Position numbers and translations under genes: made by a program | From: Lachnospiraceae bacterium | GTDB lineage: Bacteria > Bacillota > Clostridia > Lachnospirales > Lachnospiraceae | DNA length: 64,000 nucleotides | Assembly: GCA_016282745.1 (NCBI GenBank) | Contig: JAEELL010000104.1 | Coordinates: forward strand, 1 to 64,000 | Reading direction: 5' to 3' | Shown here: piece by piece, positions 57,119 to 64,000 of the stretch | How the letters are laid out: every line of letters begins with the position of its first letter | How positions within the stretch are numbered: position 1 is the stretch's first letter | The notes under the pieces: generated by a model | Told to the model about the DNA's origin: nothing | The model's input: the letters and a program-made list of their open reading frames with translations, nothing else | The model's database searches: none

Positions 57119-57346
57119 TTAATTTGAGTTTTCAATCTTTGCCATGCAATCATGGATATCTTCTCTGATATCATCTATGCGGTCACAGTACATTTTGAAG
57201 AATGCCATATCATCCTCATCGGGTTCTGTATGATCCATCATGGATCTAACTATGGCACATAAAGAACGAAGACGTCTGATTTCGATTTTATCAATTAAAT
57301 TTTTGTCTTTTTTTATTTGTTTTTTTAGCGCGATTTTCTTAAACAT
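57119..57346 (-). CDS. Small hypothetical protein
   Basis: A 75-residue charged helical protein (MFKKIALKKQIKKDKNLI, DDMAFFKMYCDRIDDI, DIHDCMAKIE). I do not recognise it. ATG 57346 has AGGAG about eight bases upstream, which makes it more likely than ATG 57373. It lies downstream of a tRNA promoter region on the opposite strand. Confidence 0.55.
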   Translation of the reverse strand: MFKKIALKKQIKKDKNLIDKIEIRRLRSLCAIVRSMMDHTEPDEDDMAFFKMYCDRIDDIREDIHDCMAKIENSN

Positions 57347-57448
57347 AGGCTTTTCTCCTTCATTCCCGGTCATTTTTAAACTCTACTCATATTGTATCAA
57401 ATTAGAAATTATAAATCAACAAAGTAAGAAGGAAATAAAAGAATTATC

Positions 57449-57477
57449 TTTACTTTTTTTTATATTTTTTTTATAAT
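57449..57477 (+). promoter_or_regulatory. Promoter of tRNA-Thr
   Basis: TTTACT and TATAAT are separated by 17 bases of T-rich sequence; the -10 ends 27 bases before the tRNA. Confidence 0.65.
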
Positions 57478-57504
57478 ACCACATAGAGTCAAATGAGACT
57501 TTAA

Positions 57505-57577
<73 letters not shown>

Positions 57578-57661
57578 TTTTTATTTTTTTGAAATAATAA
57601 TATTATTATTGTCTAAAAAACTCGAAGGATTCTAAAGAATTTTGGAAAAGAGGTTCTCAAT

Positions 57662-58195
57662 ATGGCATATAAGCCTTACAAAGTCAACAAAGGACAGGAT
57701 AACAAATATCTTGAACCTAAATACCAAATAGAGAGAATGAAATTATTCGGTTTTCGTTCAGGTATAGCCTGGAAGATGATACCGGCTCTTTTTTATTATG
57801 GAATTATTGGTTTGATTCTATTTTCAAGTATGAATGGTGAATTGAGAGAATTCAAATTTGAAGTTGTTGACTATATTCTATTTTCACTAAAGTATATTTT
57901 CCTGATTGTGTTATGTTACAGTCCGGCTATATTTTTATCAGACTTTAAATATAACAAAAGATTACCTTTCTTTAAAAAAGAATCAATTATTTCTAAGACT
58001 ATAGGAATGCTATTTGTTGTGTTGATTTGTGTTCCTATGATTTGGGTTTATATGTACTGCATGAGCGATACATATAAAAAATCTACAAAAGATTATTATG
58101 ATAGAATTGAAAAACAAAGACAGGAGCAGATGAATTCAAATTCCGAAACCACAGAAGTCGAGCAAACTGAAATTGAAACAACTGTGAATGAGTAA
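57662..58195 (+). CDS. Hypothetical membrane protein
   Basis: The 177-residue protein has about three membrane helices (MIPALFYYGIIGLILFS, IFLIVLCYSPAIFLS and GMLFVVLICVPMIWVYMY). A basic N-terminus precedes them and a Thr/Glu-rich tail follows. No motif is recognised. GAGG lies upstream of the ATG. It is located between tRNA-Thr and asd. Confidence 0.6.
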   Translation: MAYKPYKVNKGQDNKYLEPKYQIERMKLFGFRSGIAWKMIPALFYYGIIGLILFSSMNGELREFKFEVVDYILFSLKYIFLIVLCYSPAIFLSDFKYNKRLPFFKKESIISKTIGMLFVVLICVPMIWVYMYCMSDTYKKSTKDYYDRIEKQRQEQMNSNSETTEVEQTEIETTVNE

Positions 58196-58297
58196 ATTGC
58201 AATCAAAATTCAAACTACTTAGACTGTGAAAAATAAATAATATAACGGATTCAATTGTGAAAATATTGTTATTTTTGCAGAAATTCATATTTATTAC

Positions 58298-58324
58298 TTG
58301 AATTTATCGACATTTTTTTATAAT
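58298..58324 (+). promoter_or_regulatory. Probable promoter of asd
   Basis: A perfect TATAAT at 58319-58324 has TTGAAT 15 bases upstream, a shorter spacing than ideal. A GAAA-loop hairpin (ACCC/GGGT, 58342-58353) lies in the leader. No lysine riboswitch is visible. Confidence 0.35.
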
Positions 58325-58384
58325 CTTATTAATATGTTATTAACCCGAAAGGGTAGTAAAATAAATAATATGGAGTGAATTATA

Positions 58385-59470
58385 ATGGAAAAGAAATTGA
58401 AAGTCGGCGTTTTAGGCGCTACAGGAATGGTGGGACAAAGATTTATAACTTTATTGGAGAATCATCCATGGTTCGAAATTACAACTTTAGCAGCTAGTCC
58501 AAGATCAGCCGGAAAGACTTATGAGGAAGCTGTCGGTGACAGATGGAAAATGACAACTCCTATGCCAGAGAGCGTAAAGAAGATGATTGTACATAACGTT
58601 AACGAAGTTGAAGCAGTAGCTGCAACAGTTGACTTTGTATTTAGTGCAGTAGATATGACTAAGGATGAAATCAAAGCTATCGAAGAAGCATATGCCAAGA
58701 CTGAAACTCCTGTAGTTTCAAACAATAGTGCTCACAGATGGACACCGGATGTTCCTATGGTAGTACCTGAAATCAATCCTGAACATTATGAAGTTATTAA
58801 GTTTCAGAGAGAAAGACTTGGAACAAAGAAAGGATTTGTTGCAGTTAAGCCTAACTGTTCAATTCAGAGTTATGCACCTGTTCTTACAGCATGGAAAGAA
58901 TTTGAACCAACAGAGGTTGTTGCTACAACATATCAGGCAATTTCGGGTGCAGGAAAGACATTCAAAGACTGGCCTGAGATGGTAGGAAACATTATCCCAT
59001 TCATCGGTGGTGAAGAAGAAAAGAGTGAGCAGGAACCACTTAGACTCTGGGGCAAGATTGAAGATGGAGTAATCAAAAAAGCTGAAGGACCTGTTATCAC
59101 AACACAGTGTATCAGAGTTCCTGTATTAGATGGACATACAGCAGCTGTATTTGTTAAGTTTGCAAAGAAGCCTACTAAAGAGCAGCTTATCGAAAAGATT
59201 AAAGCATTCTCAGGACTTCCACAGGAACTTAACCTTCCAAGCGCACCAAAGCAGTTTATCCAGTATCTTGAAGAGGATAACAGACCACAGGTTGCTCTTG
59301 ATGTTAACTTTGAAAACGGAATGGGAGTATCTGTTGGACGTTTAAGAGAAGATACAGTATATGATTACAAGTTTGTAGGTTTATCTCACAACACATTAAG
59401 AGGTGCTGCAGGCGGAGCTGTTCTTTCAGCAGAACTTTTAGTTGCACAGGGATATATTGAAGCAAAATAA
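58385..59470 (+). CDS. asd: Aspartate-semialdehyde dehydrogenase
   Basis: Reduces aspartyl phosphate to the semialdehyde, a branch point for lysine, methionine and threonine. The 361 residues have the NADP motif GVLGATGMVGQRF, the catalytic Cys in VKPNCSIQSY, TYQAISGAGK, RVPVLDGHTAAVFV and VGRLREDTVYDYKFVGLSHNTLRGAAGG at the end. This matches the archaeal/fungal-like subclass rather than the Escherichia type. It is monocistronic and followed by a terminator. Confidence 0.95.
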   Translation: MEKKLKVGVLGATGMVGQRFITLLENHPWFEITTLAASPRSAGKTYEEAVGDRWKMTTPMPESVKKMIVHNVNEVEAVAATVDFVFSAVDMTKDEIKAIEEAYAKTETPVVSNNSAHRWTPDVPMVVPEINPEHYEVIKFQRERLGTKKGFVAVKPNCSIQSYAPVLTAWKEFEPTEVVATTYQAISGAGKTFKDWPEMVGNIIPFIGGEEEKSEQEPLRLWGKIEDGVIKKAEGPVITTQCIRVPVLDGHTAAVFVKFAKKPTKEQLIEKIKAFSGLPQELNLPSAPKQFIQYLEEDNRPQVALDVNFENGMGVSVGRLREDTVYDYKFVGLSHNTLRGAAGGAVLSAELLVAQGYIEAK

Positions 59471-59490
59471 AACATTATATATTTTTATAG

Positions 59491-59520
59491 AAGAGATGGT
59501 TTTTATGCCATCTCTTTTAA
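59491..59520 (+). terminator. Terminator of asd
   Basis: The 9-bp stem AAGAGATGG/CCATCTCTT with a T-rich loop is followed by TTAAATTT. Confidence 0.75.
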
Positions 59521-59585
59521 ATTTGCTATATATTTCATTATTTTATATATTTTCACTTGTTTTTTTAACTTTTTTGCAAAAAGAA

Positions 59586-59614
59586 TAGACTATTTTCTTG
59601 TTTTATGCGATAAT
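59586..59614 (+). promoter_or_regulatory. Probable promoter of the IscU-like/GGGtGRT operon
   Basis: TAGACT and GATAAT are separated by 17 bases, about 69 bases before the first ATG. Confidence 0.45.
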
Positions 59615-59682
59615 TTTAAAAGGTGTGGGCAATAATTAATTTGCTTACAATTTTATTTATATTTCGAAAGGAGTATTACTAA

Positions 59683-60375
59683 ATGATTTATTCAAAAGAA
59701 GTTGAAATGATGTGCCCTGTTGCTAAGGGTGCAAAACATGAGCCAGCTCCAATTCCTGAAGAAGGAAAATGGGTTTACTCAAAAGAAATCAAAGATATTT
59801 CAGGATTTACACACGGTGTAGGCTGGTGTGCACCTCAGCAGGGAGCATGTAAGCTTTCATTAAATGTTAAAGAAGGTATCATTGAAGAAGCATTAGTTGA
59901 AACAATTGGATGTTCAGGTATGACTCACTCAGCAGCTATGGCAGCTGAAATCCTTCAGGGAAAGACAATTCTTGAAGCATTAAACACTGACCTTGTTTGT
60001 GATGCTATCAACACAGCTATGAGAGAGTTATTCTTACAGATTGTATATGGTAGAACACAGAGTGCATTCTCTGATGACGGACTTGTAGTTGGTGCAGGTC
60101 TTGAAGATTTAGGAAAAGGTCTTCGTTCACAGGTTGGTACAATGTACGCAACAAAGGCAAAAGGTGTTAGATACCTTGAAATGGCTGAAGGTTATGTTAC
60201 AGGTATCGCATTAGATGCTGATAATGAAGTTATTGGTTACCAGTTTGTTAGTCTTGGAAAGATGACAGACTTTATCAAGAATGGTGATGATCCTACAACA
60301 GCTTGGGAAAAAGCAAAAGGACAGTATGGTCGTGTAGCTGATGCTGTTAAGATTATCGACCCTAGAAAGGAATAA
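59683..60375 (+). CDS. IscU-like iron-sulfur scaffold family protein
   Basis: A 230-residue protein with an IscU/NifU-N-like core. The candidate cluster ligands are cysteines in GWCAPQQGAC, TIGCSGMTHSAA and DLVCDAI. A long C-terminal extension (about 120-230) is absent from ordinary IscU. The family is found beside GGGtGRT genes in Clostridia, as here, with an overlapping expression unit and AAGGAGG 13 bases after its stop. No cysteine desulfurase is adjacent, so it may not be a general scaffold. Start: ATG behind AAAGGAG. Confidence 0.8.
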   Translation: MIYSKEVEMMCPVAKGAKHEPAPIPEEGKWVYSKEIKDISGFTHGVGWCAPQQGACKLSLNVKEGIIEEALVETIGCSGMTHSAAMAAEILQGKTILEALNTDLVCDAINTAMRELFLQIVYGRTQSAFSDDGLVVGAGLEDLGKGLRSQVGTMYATKAKGVRYLEMAEGYVTGIALDADNEVIGYQFVSLGKMTDFIKNGDDPTTAWEKAKGQYGRVADAVKIIDPRKE

Positions 60376-60388
60376 GGAGGTAACAATA

Positions 60389-61399
60389 ATGGCATTATTT
60401 GAATCATATGAAAGAAGAATTAACCAGATTAACGCTGTTTTAAATAGTTATGGAATCGCTTCAATTGAAGAAGCTGAAAAGATTACAAAGGACGCTGGAT
60501 TGGATGTTTACAATATGGTAAAGGGTATTCAGCCAATTTGTTTTGAAAATGCATGTTGGGCTTACATCGTAGGTGCAGCAATCGCTATCAAGAAAGACTG
60601 CAGAAGAGCTGCTGATGCTGCTGCAGCAATCGGTGAAGGTCTTCAGGCTTTCTGTATTCCTGGTTCTGTTGCTGACCACAGAAAAGTAGGTTTAGGACAT
60701 GGTAACTTAGGAAAGATGTTACTTGAAGAAGAGACAGAGTGTTTCGCATTCCTTGCAGGACATGAGTCATTCGCAGCTGCTGAAGGTGCTATCGGTATCG
60801 CTGAAAAAGCTAACAAAGTTAGACAGAAACCATTAAGAGTTATCTTAAACGGTCTTGGAAAAGATGCAGCTCAGATTATCTCAAGAATTAACGGATTCAC
60901 ATTCGTTGAGACAAAATACGATTACAAAGAAGCTAAGTTAAACATTGTTTACGAAAAAGCTTATTCTGAAGGTCTTCGTGCTTCAGTTAAATGTTATGGT
61001 GCTGACGACGTTCAGGAAGGTGTTGCAATCATGCATCATGAAAATGTTGGTGTATCTATTACAGGTAACTCAACAAACCCTACAAGATTCCAGCATCCTG
61101 TTGCAGGTACATACAAGAAAGAATGTATCGAGCAGGGCAAGAAGTACTTCTCAGTAGCATCAGGTGGTGGTACAGGACGTACACTTCATCCGGATAACAT
61201 GGCTGCAGGTCCAGCTTCATACGGTATGACAGATACATTAGGACGTATGCATTCAGATGCTCAGTTTGCAGGATCTTCATCAGTTCCAGCACACGTAGAA
61301 ATGATGGGATTAATTGGTGCAGGTAACAACCCTATGGTTGGTATGACTGTAGCAGTTGCAGTTTCTATCGAAGAAGCAGCTAAAGAAGGTAAGTTCTAA
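60389..61399 (+). CDS. GGGtGRT protein of unknown function
   Basis: A roughly 336-residue soluble protein named for the motif in ASGGGTGRTLHPDNMA. Other striking segments are VHHENVGVS-like IMHHENVGVSITGNSTNP, GLGHGNLGKMLLEEE and DTLGRMHSDAQFAGSSSVPAH. It has no known enzymatic activity. It is always, to my knowledge, encoded with an IscU-like protein, suggesting a shared cluster-dependent function. ATG 60389 has AAGGAGG upstream. Codon use is uniform and typical of a highly expressed gene. A UUCG-capped terminator follows. Confidence 0.9.
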   Translation: MALFESYERRINQINAVLNSYGIASIEEAEKITKDAGLDVYNMVKGIQPICFENACWAYIVGAAIAIKKDCRRAADAAAAIGEGLQAFCIPGSVADHRKVGLGHGNLGKMLLEEETECFAFLAGHESFAAAEGAIGIAEKANKVRQKPLRVILNGLGKDAAQIISRINGFTFVETKYDYKEAKLNIVYEKAYSEGLRASVKCYGADDVQEGVAIMHHENVGVSITGNSTNPTRFQHPVAGTYKKECIEQGKKYFSVASGGGTGRTLHPDNMAAGPASYGMTDTLGRMHSDAQFAGSSSVPAHVEMMGLIGAGNNPMVGMTVAVAVSIEEAAKEGKF

Positions 61400-61455
61400 G
61401 AAATTTCATAAAATAAGGGGTTATGGACTATTTCGTCATAACAAAAAATAACATT

Positions 61456-61482
61456 GAGGTGTCTTCGGACACCTCTTTTTTT
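61456..61482 (+). terminator. Terminator of the GGGtGRT operon
   Basis: A perfect 8-bp stem (GAGGTGTC/GACACCTC) capped by a TTCG tetraloop is followed by seven T. Confidence 0.95.
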
Positions 61483-61645
61483 CCTTGAAAGTATGTCTAT
61501 GACGCAGTATGACGAGTCTATGACACAAAAATTATTTTGCGTCATGAAAATTTTGCGATTTTTGCATCGTGAAATGATAAACAGTGCAAATAATCCAGAG
61601 CCGGTAGAAGTACTAAAAACATTTGTATTAGGAAACTGAGATGCT

Positions 61646-61759
61646 ATGAGAAAAATAATACTAAAAGTGATAAAATTCTTGACAACAAGCTTATATACAT
61701 ATATAATAATTGGCGTTGGGCTCGCGGGTTTTACAATGCTCAATTATATTTCCAAGTGA
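61646..61759 (+). CDS. Possible 37-residue membrane peptide
   Basis: The frame encodes a basic N-terminus (MRKIILKVIK), one hydrophobic helix (about 11-31) and a short end. It would need a weak AGGAA site. It overlaps the consensus promoter of the bacteriocin gene, so it could be fortuitous. The rest of the 61400-61821 gap holds the GGGtGRT terminator, a doubtful 48-codon frame (61493-61639) and the bacteriocin promoter. Confidence 0.25.
   Translation: MRKIILKVIKFLTTSLYTYIIIGVGLAGFTMLNYISK
61679..61707 (+). promoter_or_regulatory. Perfect consensus sigma-A promoter of the bacteriocin gene
   Basis: TTGACA and TATAAT, both exact, are separated by exactly 17 bases. The leader to the bacteriocin ATG would be about 108 bases. 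Confidence 0.8.
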
Positions 61760-61821
61760 ACTATTAAATAAAGTATTGTATCCAATAATAACAATAAAGT
61801 TATATTAGGAGGAATATTCAA

Positions 61822-62178
61822 ATGAATAGCGTGAAAAAGATGATAATCTTTGGTTGTACAGTTGCAATGGTATTTGGGACTGCTACTGTAGTATCGGCAG
61901 GTGCTTCAAAGTATCTAGATGGTGGCAAAGCAAAGTGGACAGGAGGAGAAAATTCAGATGGAATCTTGTATTCTAATTTGTATGATGAGAAGGAAGACGG
62001 AATAAGATATGAAGTGACAGTATGGGTTGATCCTGATTGGGGAGATAGAAAAGAAAACCATGGAATAACCACAGCACGTGGAAAAAAAGGAAGAGTCCAT
62101 GTTGCAAAGGCCGCAACTCATAGAAATCCTTTTGTTAAAGATGATTATGGGTATAAAGGTTTTCATACTTATAGATAA
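61822..62178 (+). CDS. Lactococcin 972-family bacteriocin precursor
   Basis: A 118-residue secreted peptide. A signal peptide (VKKMIIFGCTVAMVFG, then cleavage near VVSA-GA) is followed by a mature domain starting YLDGGKAKW and containing YEVTVWVDP, GKKGRVHVAKAA and the aromatic end YGYKGFHTYR. This fits the lactococcin 972 type, a non-pore-forming bacteriocin that binds lipid II in lactococci. A consensus AGGAGG precedes the ATG. The next gene encodes a bacteriocin-associated membrane protein, as in other such loci, with a terminator in between. Assignment is from pattern and context. Confidence 0.7.
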   Translation: MNSVKKMIIFGCTVAMVFGTATVVSAGASKYLDGGKAKWTGGENSDGILYSNLYDEKEDGIRYEVTVWVDPDWGDRKENHGITTARGKKGRVHVAKAATHRNPFVKDDYGYKGFHTYR

Positions 62179-62192
62179 ATAAAATTCTAAGG

Positions 62193-62224
62193 GAACCTTG
62201 GTATTATTTTGCCAAGGTTCTTTA
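62193..62224 (+). terminator. Terminator or attenuator after the bacteriocin gene
   Basis: The 9-bp stem GAACCTTGG/CCAAGGTTC with a 10-base loop is followed by TTT. Partial readthrough would give less of the downstream membrane protein than of the bacteriocin. Confidence 0.7.
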
Positions 62225-62265
62225 AATTTTATTTGGTATTCAAATAATAAATTGGAGATGGTAAG

Positions 62266-64000
62266 ATGAAAAAAATATTTACATTTATAGGCATAATGGT
62301 AATAGTGTTTTCTATTTATTTTATGTTGCTCATTGCTGATAAATCTATATTTGTTGGAGAAAGTGGTGGTTATGATTTTTCCTTAAGCAAGCAAATAGAA
62401 TTGGAAAAACTTGAACAGTATGCAAAAAAATGCAATATTTCTGTAAATATAGTAACTATTAATAATTATAGTTTTGGTAATGTTGACTGTCAGATTGAAA
62501 TTATAAATAATGTAAACCAGATAAAAAATAAGGAAAAAAACAGTTTATTTCCCAACCAGCACGTTAAAGTTATATCTAATAAGAGTCTTAACGGTAGAAA
62601 GACAAAATATTTTTTTGCTAAAGAAGATAATCCAAATAAAATAGAAAAGTTAAAAAAACTAATTGAAAATAATGGTATTGAAACGGAAGTCTCACACAAG
62701 TTTCCTATAAAGTTCAATGTAGGAATGTTATTTAGCACTTTAAATATAGGTTTTTTTGTGGCTATATTTTGTATGACTTTGTTTTGTACAGCATTATTTT
62801 ATATTTCCAGACAAAAAGAAATAGCAATATTAAAATTGAATGGATGGCCTTCTTATAAAATCTCACTAAGATTTTATAGGATAATAATAGAAAAAACTTT
62901 GTATGGTTTACTTTTTGGAGCTATACTATTTTCTGTTTATATTATTATAATGGATAACAGTAAGTTGTTTCAGTATTTAGAGATGGTTATATTGCTTACA
63001 ATATCTTTAAATTGCGTATTTTTTATCGTCGCTATTATTGCAGTGGTTTTTATAAATAATTCAGATTATATCCAGTCAATAAAAAATAAAAAATACAATG
63101 GAATTATATACATATCGATAATAGTATTTAAAGTTATTTTAATGACAATTGCTTTTATTATGTCGACAAAGTTGATTGAAAATATAATAAGGTTAAATGA
63201 TGGAAGTAACAATATTGCTAAAATAGAAGTGAATAATTGGTATATCTTCACAGCACATTCTTATCCAACCTTAGAAGAAGAGAAAGAAATTAACAGTTAT
63301 ATGGAACAATTTGATGATAATGATGTGTTTAATTATTGTCCTTCAGATATAAAATTGAATAGAAATGATAAACCGCATGTTTATAAAACATTAGACGGTA
63401 TTGATACTAATATGATTATAATGTCACATAATCTTCTTAAGTATATTGAAATAAAGGATAAAGATGGAAACGTACTAAAATTAGATGGTAAAAAGAATTA
63501 TTTGTTGATTCCTGAAAATCTATGGAAAATGAAAGATAAAATTATTGAGTACGAGGGGTATGAAGATATAGAGGAGATCTGTATTGCAAGTGGTCAATGG
63601 ATAGAAGATTATGAAATTCCAGGTAAATATTCGTACAATTCAGTAATTGCGGTTGAAAAGTTAGTTAAAAATGTAAGTATTGGTTATGGATATGTTTTTA
63701 TGACAGAACCGGTCGCAAAAAAAATGGAGCAAAAATTATTGACAATGGGATATGAAAAATCCAGTGTGGAATTGGAACCATTAAGTGAAGAACTGCGTAT
63801 GCATATTTCTACATATCAAACAGAACTGTTTGAAAGTGTTATATATTCAATTATCATTTTCCTAACATATTTATTAGTAGATTTAACATTGTTTTCTATA
63901 TATTATGAGTTTAAGAAAAAGAAAATGGCTGTATATAGCTTGCTGGGACATGAACCAATAGAAGATATTTATTCGTTTATTATTTATAATGTTACGATTG
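62266..64000 (+). CDS. Bacteriocin-associated multi-pass membrane protein (partial)
   Basis: The frame runs open from ATG 62266 (GGAG eight bases upstream) past the window end, at least 578 residues. An N-terminal helix (IFTFIGIMVIVFSIYFMLLI) is followed by an extracellular domain. A block of three helices starts near 161 (MLFSTLNIGFFVAIFC, with SRQKEIAILKLNGWPSYKI), and a fourth lies near 280. A second extracellular domain (about 310-515) and a further helix (VIYSIIIFLTYLLVDL, then KKMAVYSLLGHEP) follow. This FtsX/MacB-like layout matches the DUF1430 family found beside lactococcin 972 genes, thought to act in immunity or transport. An ATPase gene is expected downstream. Confidence 0.75.
   Translation, partial: MKKIFTFIGIMVIVFSIYFMLLIADKSIFVGESGGYDFSLSKQIELEKLEQYAKKCNISVNIVTINNYSFGNVDCQIEIINNVNQIKNKEKNSLFPNQHVKVISNKSLNGRKTKYFFAKEDNPNKIEKLKKLIENNGIETEVSHKFPIKFNVGMLFSTLNIGFFVAIFCMTLFCTALFYISRQKEIAILKLNGWPSYKISLRFYRIIIEKTLYGLLFGAILFSVYIIIMDNSKLFQYLEMVILLTISLNCVFFIVAIIAVVFINNSDYIQSIKNKKYNGIIYISIIVFKVILMTIAFIMSTKLIENIIRLNDGSNNIAKIEVNNWYIFTAHSYPTLEEEKEINSYMEQFDDNDVFNYCPSDIKLNRNDKPHVYKTLDGIDTNMIIMSHNLLKYIEIKDKDGNVLKLDGKKNYLLIPENLWKMKDKIIEYEGYEDIEEICIASGQWIEDYEIPGKYSYNSVIAVEKLVKNVSIGYGYVFMTEPVAKKMEQKLLTMGYEKSSVELEPLSEELRMHISTYQTELFESVIYSIIIFLTYLLVDLTLFSIYYEFKKKKMAVYSLLGHEPIEDIYSFIIYNVTI

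Noticed and set aside
58196-58384. A lysine riboswitch or T-box before asd
   Set aside because: The leader is short and AT-rich with only one small GAAA-loop hairpin; no riboswitch core or T-box motif is visible.
61454-61639. A 61-codon plus-strand frame between GGGtGRT and the bacteriocin
   Set aside because: Its first codons lie inside a UUCG-capped terminator, and the internal ATG at 61493 has a weak ribosome site.

Overview
The window is AT-rich DNA from an endospore-forming, low-GC anaerobic Firmicute, most likely a Lachnospiraceae-type gut Clostridium. The evidence is a complete spoIIIA operon, the order recN-spoIVB-spo0A, SD-dependent starts that include GTG and TTG, a Rex repressor, a CIRCE operator, and the paired IscU-like and GGGtGRT genes. 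No transposase, integrase, phage gene or CRISPR array is visible. The right end is open: the last gene runs off the window.

Layout. 1-376 holds a highly structured non-coding element. 377-6473 has envelope or surface genes (a degenerate L,D-transpeptidase-like protein, a zinc-ribbon membrane protein, a TPM-domain protein), three small reverse-strand genes including a Cys/Gly-rich sporulation-type peptide, and a cytoplasmic subtilase. 6615-22871 is mostly housekeeping: icd, an ABC exporter, Dabb, carbamate kinase, ABC-F, rex with a Rex-box, nnr, alr, an orphan mazF, yebC, a HAD hydrolase, a polar amino-acid ABC importer and rlmH. 23106-39578 is one long collinear block: spoIIIAA-AH, asp23, nusB, xseAB, ispA, dxs, tlyA, nadK, argR, recN, spoIVB, spo0A. 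glgA and reverse-strand htpG (CIRCE) follow.

The most distinctive region is 43401-56510, a beta-1,3-glucan locus. It encodes a YesN-type response regulator, a secreted GH81 endo-beta-1,3-glucanase with three discoidin-like modules and a CBM6, a secreted GH128 endo-beta-1,3-glucanase with CBM4/9-like, ricin and Fn3-like modules, a YesM-type sensor kinase, and a membrane-anchored solute-binding protein translationally coupled to the kinase. No permease is present. I infer a three-component sensor (binding protein, kinase, regulator) that detects glucan fragments released by the two enzymes.

56518-64000 contains small hypotheticals, tRNA-Thr(CGT), asd, the IscU-like/GGGtGRT pair of unknown function, and a lactococcin-972-type bacteriocin locus with a perfect consensus promoter and a bacteriocin-associated multi-pass membrane protein cut by the window edge. 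Functions are assigned from motifs and recalled family features only; no search was run.
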